The notes beneath the pieces were generated by a model that worked only from the letters and a program-made list of their open reading frames with translations, was not told the origin of the DNA and did no database searches. A program made the position numbers and the translations under genes. A stretch of 33,333 nucleotides of DNA from a virus. The DNA is taken from the IMG/VR virus record IMGVR_UViG_3300009086_000055, positions 1 to 33,333 of that record, one strand, 5' to 3'. Shown one piece after another: positions 5,163 through 12,189 of the stretch (position 1 is the stretch's first letter; each line of letters opens with the position of its first letter).

Positions 5163-5321
5163 ATGTTAAAGCCAGGGCTGTTTCTTAACTTAGTGGAGGA
5201 CGATATAGCTGCATCATATGTAAACATAGATCTTATATATACAGCAACCTACTCTACAAAAGGGGAAATATTAGAGCACAGCCTAGTAATACTAAATAAA
5301 AAAATAGAAGAAATATCTTAA
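5163..5321 (+). CDS. Uncharacterised 52-aa protein, first rightward gene
   Basis: The ORF begins MLKPGLFLNLVEDDIAASYV and ends with a Lys/Glu helix, NKKIEEIS. It is acidic, with two hydrophobic patches, and has no clear domain. It is the first gene rightward of the divergent promoter and is followed 10 nt later by the 148-aa gene. The ATG is chosen because it is the only one early in the frame and lies just after the promoter element. Function unknown. Confidence 0.55.
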   Translation: MLKPGLFLNLVEDDIAASYVNIDLIYTATYSTKGEILEHSLVILNKKIEEIS

Positions 5322-5331
5322 TACATTAAAA

Positions 5332-5778
5332 ATGACTGTACAGAAAGGATTTAGAGCCCCTAAACAACCGACCAAGAACGAAGAGCTAGCCTCTAAGTTA
5401 TCCCTGCTTACACAAGACCTACAAGGACTAGCTGACTATATGCAGCAGAGAGTTAACCAAACAGAACATATACTAAACGTATTAACTTCCCATCTGGCAC
5501 AAGACCCTCAGAAGGAAAGAGAGCAGATAGTAATGGACAATCCTAAAAACTGGATATTCACTACAGGAAATCTTTGGTTAAATCTAGAAGAAAATAAATT
5601 TTACTTAGTTACTCCTTATCTAGACGAATTTCTTATAGAAGGAGAGGCCCCTAAGTTTAAAGCATCTAACTCTATAGATGATGCTAGCTACGATCTTGAA
5701 GCAGAAACTGCTGAAGAAGCTAGAACTAAACTTATGGAGATTTTAAAAGAAAAAGTAATGGCTAAATCTACTAATTAA
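5332..5778 (+). CDS. Uncharacterised 148-aa protein with N-terminal coiled coil
   Basis: The protein begins MTVQKGFRAPKQPTKNEELA. Residues about 16-57 look like a continuous amphipathic helix (LASKLSLLTQDLQGLADYMQ and onward), consistent with a coiled coil or oligomerisation helix. Then follows a beta-type domain with NWIFTTGNLWLNLEENKFYL (about 73-92), and an acidic helical tail. It lies five genes before the candidate small terminase, in the packaging region. A virion or packaging accessory role is inferred from position only. Family unknown. Confidence 0.7.
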   Translation: MTVQKGFRAPKQPTKNEELASKLSLLTQDLQGLADYMQQRVNQTEHILNVLTSHLAQDPQKEREQIVMDNPKNWIFTTGNLWLNLEENKFYLVTPYLDEFLIEGEAPKFKASNSIDDASYDLEAETAEEARTKLMEILKEKVMAKSTN

Positions 5779-5787
5779 ATTAATTAG

Positions 5788-5795
5788 TATATTTG
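5788..5795 (+). promoter_or_regulatory. Candidate -7 element TATATTTG upstream of the 119-aa gene
   Basis: TATATTTG fits the TAnnTTTG consensus and lies 20 nt before the ATG at 5816, in the only intergenic gap of this stretch (5779-5815). The predicted start would leave a leader of about 15 nt. There is no -33 TTTG at the expected distance. Confidence 0.35.
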
Positions 5796-5815
5796 TAATT
5801 ATATTAACTTGGTGC

Positions 5816-6175
5816 ATGACTGTAGGTTTAAATAAAGACGGCAGACTTAACAGTAATAAAGATATAGAGGGTTTTTTAGAGACCCTCTATTCTTTTACAA
5901 ACATATCCCCTTGTGCTGTTAGCGTACTGAGAAACCTATACAGGAATAAAAACTTCTTATTTAAAAACACTTTTAAGTGGAGGAGTCAATTTGATTACTC
6001 AGATATAAGAGTAAAACAGGCAGTAAAAGAAATAGAAGACAAAGGCTTTGCACTATCTAAAGAGAAGAGAGGCTATTATGAATTAAATAAGGCAATCTTT
6101 ATTAGGGAAGACGTAAAAAGAATAAGTATAATTTTTGAAAATGGAAAAATTCAGGTTGACTACGAAGCAAAGTAA
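5816..6175 (+). CDS. Uncharacterised 119-aa protein, possible winged-helix
   Basis: The protein begins MTVGLNKDGRLNSNKDIEGF. The pattern of helix (about 18-28), helix (35-45), then SDIRVKQAVKEIEDKGFALS (about 63-82), followed by KRGYYELN, looks like a small winged-helix DNA-binding domain: recognition helix, then a short beta wing. Its 3' end overlaps the next gene by about 35 nt. Such a protein near the terminase could act in packaging-site recognition or in transcription. The fold is inferred from the pattern and was not tested. Confidence 0.65.
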   Translation: MTVGLNKDGRLNSNKDIEGFLETLYSFTNISPCAVSVLRNLYRNKNFLFKNTFKWRSQFDYSDIRVKQAVKEIEDKGFALSKEKRGYYELNKAIFIREDVKRISIIFENGKIQVDYEAK

Positions 6176-6359
6176 ATATAACATAGGGGACGTAGTGTAC
6201 TCCAAAATATACAGGGAAGCTGATAAAGGCCTTGTAATTGCTTTAGTGCATAAGCATAGTAAAGAAAACCCTACTATTACTTATCAAGTCTTATTCGAAG
6301 ACGGTAGCTTGCATGAAGAGTCTGATTTAACCGTAAGTAGAGATAAAACAGTGTACTGA
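6141..6359 (+). CDS. Small SH3-like/KOW-type protein (72 aa)
   Basis: I start at the ATG at 6141 (MEKFRLTTKQ); a TTG two codons upstream (6135) is in frame but less likely. The core YNIGDVVYSKIYREADKGLV followed by TYQVLFEDGSLHEESDLTVS is the typical beta-barrel pattern of small SH3-like proteins (GDvVy...gkG.V........Y.V.F.DG.....e..L). These often mediate protein or nucleic-acid contacts, but the partner here is unknown. It overlaps the 119-aa gene upstream by 35 nt and shares one base with the next start (TGATGG), so the three are tightly coupled. Confidence 0.6.
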   Translation: MEKFRLTTKQSKYNIGDVVYSKIYREADKGLVIALVHKHSKENPTITYQVLFEDGSLHEESDLTVSRDKTVY

Positions 6360-6934
6360 TGGAAATCAACATACCTACTAACATAAATAAAATACATGAA
6401 CAGTACCTAACGTTCATGAATATTTTCTTTAACCTAACTCCTAACGAGATTAAATTAATTTCTGCTATCCTTACTATCTACAAAGAAACAGAGGGAGCGA
6501 AAGAAAACATAAGGTGGGGCTATGTCTTTTCTAAAGAAGGCAAAAGTTTAATAGAGCAGCAGAGTAATATGAATAAGAACCAGATAAACTTAACTCTATC
6601 GGCATTATCTAAAAAAGAATACCAAGGTAATCCTATTTTACAAAAAACTCCTTATAGAGCAATAACAGAAGGATTAAGAGTAGATCCTATAGGTAATCCT
6701 TCTATCAAAATAAATTTTGTATTTGTAGAAAATAATAAAAAAGATGATATTAAGCCCAAAGCAAAAGAATCGGATAATAGAGATAGGGAAGAAATATCAA
6801 TTAAGCCCGCAAGAGAGCCTAAGGTTGTGGAGCCTACAGTTCCATCTGACGAGGGCCAAGATAACAAAGTCAATAGTAGTTACACCCCAAAAAGAATACC
6901 TCCAGGATACCTTCCCAGTTATAATGTTGAGTAA
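6359..6934 (+). CDS. Helix-turn-helix-like protein with disordered tail (191 aa)
   Basis: Residues 1-90 look like a helical DNA-binding domain: NLTPNEIKLISAILTIYKET (about 25-44), then SNMNKNQINLTLSALSKKEY (about 69-88), a likely recognition helix, followed by a beta wing region ending INFVFVENN (about 117-125). Residues 125-191 are Lys/Glu/Pro-rich and probably disordered (SYTPKRIPPGYLP). N-terminal HTH plus a disordered tail just before the terminase would fit a packaging initiator or transcription regulator. No family is recognised. It starts one base inside the previous stop. Confidence 0.6.
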   Translation: MEINIPTNINKIHEQYLTFMNIFFNLTPNEIKLISAILTIYKETEGAKENIRWGYVFSKEGKSLIEQQSNMNKNQINLTLSALSKKEYQGNPILQKTPYRAITEGLRVDPIGNPSIKINFVFVENNKKDDIKPKAKESDNRDREEISIKPAREPKVVEPTVPSDEGQDNKVNSSYTPKRIPPGYLPSYNVE

Positions 6935-7007
6935 GTTTGGTAAGTTTATACCAATATTATCTAAGATACAAAAGAGAAACGAGTATATTTTAAAGCATGA
7001 TAAGTGA
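6924..7007 (+). CDS. Putative 27-aa basic microprotein bridging two genes
   Basis: The ORF reads MLSKFGKFIPILSKIQKRNE then YILKHDK, a strongly basic amphipathic peptide. It starts 11 nt before the end of the 191-aa gene and stops 11 nt inside the start of the 193-aa gene, so it exactly fills a 62-nt gap in a cluster where genes overlap or nearly abut. That fit supports translation. It could instead be a chance frame. An upstream extension of the same frame (to 6744) would run antisense to nothing but inside the 191-aa gene and is less likely. Confidence 0.4.
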   Translation: MLSKFGKFIPILSKIQKRNEYILKHDK

Positions 7008-7578
7008 TTTTGAAACAGAAAGAAGTTTTTGGACCTCATACCCTGAGTTTAAAGTACTAATGCCCTTTAGTGAGTTTTATAAAAAAGACAAATCAAAAGA
7101 TAAAAATAAAAGTTCTAAGGTTATGTGGGGCATTGCGTTGGCAGAATGCCATAACTCTAATTGGTATAATTTAACTAACAAGTACGAACGTATTAAGGAA
7201 GACTTTATAAAAGAAAAAACTTTAAACTGGGAAGACTATGAGCCTATGATTAAAGTGTTTAAGGATACTCAGATCTCACAAGCAGAAAAATCTTTGACTG
7301 CTTGGAATGAGCTAATGCATAAAAGAGATAGTTATTTAAAAAATCAAGAATATTACTTTGATCAGTTTAAGGTAGACCCAAAGACTGGAGATAATGAGTA
7401 CTCTAGAACAGGGCAGCCTATATTACAAAAAGGTACTGCAGAGCAGTTAGATAAAGCCTACTCCACTACTCCTAAAATGTATGCAGACTACGAAAAAATT
7501 AAAAAAACATTAGGAGATGAAAAATCAATAGTGGCTAACCCTGATAATGAGTCACTTACAGATCAAGGATACTTATAA
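6997..7578 (+). CDS. Candidate small terminase-position protein (193 aa)
   Basis: The protein begins MISDFETERSFWTSYPEFKV. It is mainly helical, with the core KVMWGIALAECHNSNWYNLT (about 41-60) and a long charged helix through residues 80-130 (SQAEKSLTAWNELMHKRDSY). It lies directly before TerL and overlaps it by one base (TAATG), the usual place of a small terminase subunit. The helical make-up agrees with that, but I see no clear HTH. From memory, crAss-like genomes carry a conserved protein of this kind before terL. TerS is an inference; the existence of the gene is secure. Confidence 0.6.
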   Translation: MISDFETERSFWTSYPEFKVLMPFSEFYKKDKSKDKNKSSKVMWGIALAECHNSNWYNLTNKYERIKEDFIKEKTLNWEDYEPMIKVFKDTQISQAEKSLTAWNELMHKRDSYLKNQEYYFDQFKVDPKTGDNEYSRTGQPILQKGTAEQLDKAYSTTPKMYADYEKIKKTLGDEKSIVANPDNESLTDQGYL

Positions 7579-9776
7579 TGGTAAATAACGAAAACTTCTT
7601 AATTAAGAACATACCATCGTTTCATCCTATTACTCAGTATTATGATAGACTAACTTTTTTTAAAGAAGAAAAAAGAAAGTGTATAGAAGGCTATTGGCAG
7701 CAGGGTAAGTGGATGCCTGGTACTTTATACTACTATATTAATTGGCACCACATAGAACTAGAAGATTCTTTTACAAAAGGATTATCTCCAGGTACTCCAT
7801 TCCTTAGAGATATTGATTGGGAACTATTTTACTACTACGAAGAGTGTAGAGGTTTTTCTGGATTTATAGAAGACGATAAGTATACATGTGATAGAGATTA
7901 TGGTCCTAATAAAGAATTAGCACTTCTTACTGAAAGGATAACAGAGAAAGAGATAGCATCTAAAATATATGTTTCTGCTAGAGATTACTTGAGAAAAAAC
8001 CACGGAAACTCTTTAGGAAAACCTTTATACAAAAACTCTTCACAAAACTTTATATCTATTCAGGCTAGGGGTGGAGGTAAATCATTTGCTACTGCGGGTT
8101 TAATATCCCATAACTTTTTATTTGGAGGCGCTACAGATTATGACGTCTATCTGGAAAAAGCTAAAAAAGGAATGTATACTGTATCAGATACTATAGTAGG
8201 AGCTATTGATACCAAGTATACAGTTCCGCTATTAGATAAAGTAAGATACTCGTGGGCTCACATGAAAGGAGGCGAAAGTATTAGAGTCAAAGGAGATTCT
8301 GTAAAGTATCCTCCGCCCTTCTTATGCTCCTTTAGAGGCTCATGGCAAGCTAATCATAACTTAACTTCTAAACATGGCTCTAAGCTATACCATCGTACCT
8401 TTAAGGATAACCCTATGGCAGGTAACGCGGGTAGACCTAACCTTGCAGCTTTAGATGAGATTGGATTCTTTACTAATATTATAGATGCCTTAGGTGCTAT
8501 GATGGGATCTCAGACATCTAAAGAACATAAGAACTTAGTTATATGGATGTTAGGTACAGGAGGTTTATTCCAAGGAGCAGCTGTAAAGTATGCAGAAAAA
8601 ATATTTAGAAACCCTAGTGATTATAACTGCATAGAGTTTGAAGATATATTTGAGCAAAGAGGTAAAATAGGATATTTTGTACCTATTGATAAAACAAGAA
8701 ATGAATATAAATCAAAGCCTGAACTTATAACTGATCAAGATAAAGCTAACGTAGCTCTTCAGTATGAAAGAACAAAAGCAAAAAATAATCCAGATCCTAG
8801 GGTATATCAGTCTTTAGTAGTAAACGCACCTCGTATACCTTCTGAAGCTTTCTTAGATCCTGAAAATAACTTCTTCCCTTCTTTACTACTAAAAGATCAT
8901 TTAGCAGATCTTATGTCTAACCCTCATAAAGGAAGCGACGCTAGCTATGTAGGAAGCCTTACATACACAGAAGGAAAACTAGAATGGAAAACAGATTTAG
9001 AATTAAGACCTATTAGGGAGTATCCCTTACCCCCTGGGTATTCCAAGAAGGGAGCTATAGAGTTATTTGAAAAACCACAACTCAATGACCAGAATATTAT
9101 ACCGTTTAATAGGTATATAATAGGAGTCGATAGTGTAGATAAAGCTTTGTCTACTACAGATTCTTTATTCTGCGCACTAGTATTTGATAGATGGACAGGT
9201 AAAGTAGTAGCAGAATTTACAGGTAGAAGAGAAGACCCTAACGAAGCTTACGAAATATCTAGAAGATTGGCGCTATACTACAATTGCAGTATTATGTATG
9301 AACAGTCTCTACTAGGAATGTACACTTACTTTTCTAATAGAAACCAAACTCATCTATTAGCAGAAACTCCTATGGAACTTAGGAACAGAGATACCTATAG
9401 AATAAACACTAACTCATCTAAAGGACTACCTGCTACAACTAGAGTCAATGATACTGGACGTAACTTTATTAAGTCGCATCTATTAACTATTTTAAAAGAA
9501 GGAGACTCCTTACTACAACTAAGTCAAATAAAATCATTAGGGCTATTAGAAGAGCTGATTAAATGGAATCCTAAAGGAAACTTTGATAGGGTGTCTGCGT
9601 TTATACAGGTAATGTGGTATGACAATACGTTATACAAAGAAGAAGAAACTACCTCTCAAAAACAACAAGAAGTTTATACTGCATCTAATTACTTTAAACA
9701 ATTTGGGTTAGGGGCTGATAAATCAGAGATAGGAGTAGTAAAAACCACTATATATGATTACGGTGAAAATAAGTAA
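7578..9776 (+). CDS. terL: Terminase large subunit (TerL), ATPase plus nuclease
   Basis: This 732-aa protein is the packaging motor that pumps DNA through the portal and cuts the concatemer. The N-terminal ATPase half has a Walker A loop ARGGGKS (Lys168, Ser169), then a Walker B strand LAALDEIGFF (Asp293, Glu294). The C-terminal RNase H-like nuclease half has RYIIGVDSVD (Asp518), SIMYEQ (Glu575) and FDRVSAF (Asp670) as likely metal ligands. The N-terminal region, with PGTLYYYINWHHIEL, is typical of crAss-like TerL as I remember it. The length fits that group. It is coupled to the previous gene by TAATG, and its end is followed by a 40-nt gap holding a promoter element for the portal gene. Confidence 0.95.
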   Translation: MVNNENFLIKNIPSFHPITQYYDRLTFFKEEKRKCIEGYWQQGKWMPGTLYYYINWHHIELEDSFTKGLSPGTPFLRDIDWELFYYYEECRGFSGFIEDDKYTCDRDYGPNKELALLTERITEKEIASKIYVSARDYLRKNHGNSLGKPLYKNSSQNFISIQARGGGKSFATAGLISHNFLFGGATDYDVYLEKAKKGMYTVSDTIVGAIDTKYTVPLLDKVRYSWAHMKGGESIRVKGDSVKYPPPFLCSFRGSWQANHNLTSKHGSKLYHRTFKDNPMAGNAGRPNLAALDEIGFFTNIIDALGAMMGSQTSKEHKNLVIWMLGTGGLFQGAAVKYAEKIFRNPSDYNCIEFEDIFEQRGKIGYFVPIDKTRNEYKSKPELITDQDKANVALQYERTKAKNNPDPRVYQSLVVNAPRIPSEAFLDPENNFFPSLLLKDHLADLMSNPHKGSDASYVGSLTYTEGKLEWKTDLELRPIREYPLPPGYSKKGAIELFEKPQLNDQNIIPFNRYIIGVDSVDKALSTTDSLFCALVFDRWTGKVVAEFTGRREDPNEAYEISRRLALYYNCSIMYEQSLLGMYTYFSNRNQTHLLAETPMELRNRDTYRINTNSSKGLPATTRVNDTGRNFIKSHLLTILKEGDSLLQLSQIKSLGLLEELIKWNPKGNFDRVSAFIQVMWYDNTLYKEEETTSQKQQEVYTASNYFKQFGLGADKSEIGVVKTTIYDYGENK

Positions 9777-9803
9777 TTAATAAAACTTATACTTAATTTT
9801 GCC

Positions 9804-9811
9804 TAAATTTG
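9804..9811 (+). promoter_or_regulatory. Candidate -7 element TAAATTTG upstream of the portal gene
   Basis: TAAATTTG is an exact TAnnTTTG match, ending 5 nt before the ATG at 9817. If used, it would start transcription at or beside the ATG. It lies in the short gap after terL. This also supports choosing 9817, since a start at the TTG at 9799 would put the promoter inside the coding sequence. Confidence 0.4.
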
Positions 9812-9816
9812 CAAAC

Positions 9817-12189
9817 ATGTCGAATTATATTTCAAGTTTTCCTAGGCAAAAAATTCCTCAAGCTAAAAAGAATGAGAAGTGGGCAATGGAATGTGCTAAA
9901 GCAGCCGCAGAGCCTATTTTTCAAAACAATAGCAATATTAGGAAATCAATTAGAAATAAAGTAACTAATTATAACTTAAGGATAAATAAAATTAATTTAG
10001 AAGATGTAGAAGTAATCTGCAATCCTCATAAATTAAAAGACGACACTTTCCCAGATACCTTTAAACACATTGGAAGAGGTAACGCTTATGTAAATCTATT
10101 AATAGGAGAAAAGCTTAAAAGACCTTTAAACTTTAAAGTGTTTCTTTCTTCTAAAGACAGGGATGGCATAAACAAAAAAGAAAAAGATTTAAAAAACTTG
10201 CTTATAGGTAAAGTTCAGAACATGGTAATGTCTGAGTCATTAAACGAGCAAACTGCCGAGGCAGAGTTACAGAACCTATCAAAATACTTAAAGTACGAAT
10301 ATCAAGACATTAGAGAGCAGACAGCCACTAAGATTTTAAAAAGAGAAGTACAGAGGAATGACCTTAAATATAAGTTTGCACAATGCTGGGAGGATGCCTT
10401 AGTATGTGGAGAAGAGGTTATGTACATAGATGTTACAGGAAGAGACTTGCTAATAGAAAAAGTAAATCCTTTACAGTTTTATACATTAGGGTCTGGATAC
10501 TCTGAAAAGGTAGAAGATTCTGATATTATAGTATGGTTTGATTATAAGTCAGTAGGACAGATAATTGACCGCTACTATGACAAACTAACTGCTAAACAAA
10601 TAGACGAGTTAGAAGCAGGCTTAGACACTAAGAGTAAAGCTAGAAATCCATACAGTGCAATAGACAATAGTTTAATGTCCGCTGCAGCAGATAGTACATT
10701 GCCTAACGTAACTATAGTACCTCCTAACATTAGTCAATACGGAGGTAACTTTGTAGATAATGACGGTAACTTATTAGTTACATACATTAACTGGAGGTCT
10801 CGTAAAAAAATAGGAGAGCTTACTTACTATGATCCATTAGATGGGTCAGAGCAAAAAATGATTATCCCAGAAGGCTACCCTGTAGATGAAAACAAGGGAG
10901 AAAAATGCAACTGGTATTGGGTAAACGAATGGTATAAAGCTACACTCATCAAGGATGATATACTTGTAGATTGGGGCCCTATAGAGTTTCAGTCTAGATC
11001 CCCTTATCAACTTTCTGAAGGTAACCCTAATTTTGTAGGACAATATTACAATACTAACCAAGGTCAAGTTCATTCATTAATGGATGTAATAAAACCTCTT
11101 GACTACTCTTACGATATTGCTTATTGGAAAAGAGAACAAGAGATTGCTGCTAACTTTGGAACAATGACTTTCTATAATGCATCTATGGTACCTCATGGGT
11201 GGGATGCAGAGAAGTGGCTTAACTACGCAATAAAGAAAAAACTAGCGCCTTTAGATCCTACACAAGAAATATTAAAAGGCCCATCACAAAATAAATCTGC
11301 AGGAGTATTTAATACCCTAACTGCTACTGCTATACAATCACAGGCATATCAGGATATAAGATTATACACTGAGATTATGATGTCGCTCGAAGATCAAATG
11401 GCTAAGGTAACGGGAATTAACAGACAAAGAGAAGCCCAAATAAGTCCTTCAGAAACTGCTACTGCTACTCAAGTAGGATTCCAGCAGTCTTCAGCTATAA
11501 CAGAACCTTTGTTCTATAAGCAGTCTGAGTTTGAAAAAAGAGCACTAACACTATTACTAGAAAAAGCTAAGTACTTGTATAGTAAGTATCCACAGAGTGG
11601 TCAGTATGTATTTGATGAAATAGGGCTTGAGATGATTCAAGACTTTTCTGAGATATCAGAATCTCATATGGATATATATGTAGCAAACTCAGGCAAAGAG
11701 TTAACTCTACATGATACACTAAAACAAGTAGCAATGGCAGCTGTACAATCAGGGCAAGCCACTATGAGTGATATGGTAGCAATACACCTTGGAGATTCTA
11801 CACAAGACCTTGTTAGAAAATTAGAAACATCTTCTGAAAGAATTTCTAAACAACAACAAGAGTCTCAAGCTCGTCAAATTGAAGCAGCGTCAGAAGAAGC
11901 TGAAAAGGAAAGACTGTATAAGCAGTACAAAGATGAGATGGATTGGAATCTAAAGAATAGAGAACTAGATATTAAAGAAAATAATTTAGCAGCTAAAGAC
12001 AACGATACTAATAGAAATGCTATAAAAGATGAAGTAGAATACGAAATGAAGCAGCTAGAAGTAGAAGAGAAACGAACTTCCACAGATAAAAAGCTAGCAT
12101 CTAAATCAACAGAGGCAGACAAAGAAAGACAGTTAAAAAGAGATATAGAAAGAATGAGACTCTCCAATAAACTTAAAACAAGTAAATAA
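9817..12189 (+). CDS. Portal protein
   Basis: This 790-aa protein forms the dodecameric channel at one capsid vertex. Evidence includes IGRGNAYVNLLIGEKLKRPL near residue 83, the central wing region, and the stem/crown block with TGINRQREAQISPSETATAT then SSAITEPLFY, the usual sequence in portals around the stem helix. The last 140 residues are a charged, coiled-coil-like helix ending KLASKSTEADKERQLKRD and beyond, typical of the long crAss-like portal tail. I use the ATG at 9817 (MSNYISSFPRQ) rather than an in-frame TTG 18 nt upstream. It overlaps the fibre gene by one base (TAATG). Confidence 0.9.
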   Translation: MSNYISSFPRQKIPQAKKNEKWAMECAKAAAEPIFQNNSNIRKSIRNKVTNYNLRINKINLEDVEVICNPHKLKDDTFPDTFKHIGRGNAYVNLLIGEKLKRPLNFKVFLSSKDRDGINKKEKDLKNLLIGKVQNMVMSESLNEQTAEAELQNLSKYLKYEYQDIREQTATKILKREVQRNDLKYKFAQCWEDALVCGEEVMYIDVTGRDLLIEKVNPLQFYTLGSGYSEKVEDSDIIVWFDYKSVGQIIDRYYDKLTAKQIDELEAGLDTKSKARNPYSAIDNSLMSAAADSTLPNVTIVPPNISQYGGNFVDNDGNLLVTYINWRSRKKIGELTYYDPLDGSEQKMIIPEGYPVDENKGEKCNWYWVNEWYKATLIKDDILVDWGPIEFQSRSPYQLSEGNPNFVGQYYNTNQGQVHSLMDVIKPLDYSYDIAYWKREQEIAANFGTMTFYNASMVPHGWDAEKWLNYAIKKKLAPLDPTQEILKGPSQNKSAGVFNTLTATAIQSQAYQDIRLYTEIMMSLEDQMAKVTGINRQREAQISPSETATATQVGFQQSSAITEPLFYKQSEFEKRALTLLLEKAKYLYSKYPQSGQYVFDEIGLEMIQDFSEISESHMDIYVANSGKELTLHDTLKQVAMAAVQSGQATMSDMVAIHLGDSTQDLVRKLETSSERISKQQQESQARQIEAASEEAEKERLYKQYKDEMDWNLKNRELDIKENNLAAKDNDTNRNAIKDEVEYEMKQLEVEEKRTSTDKKLASKSTEADKERQLKRDIERMRLSNKLKTSK

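Noticed and set aside
6744-6923. Upstream part of the frame that contains the 27-aa microprotein
   Set aside because: It lies inside the 191-aa gene in another frame and has no sign of its own start. Only the last 27 codons reach non-overlapped sequence.
11874-12167. 97-aa minus-strand Ser/Leu-rich reading frame
   Set aside because: It is the shadow of the portal's charged C-terminal helix; its composition follows from that.
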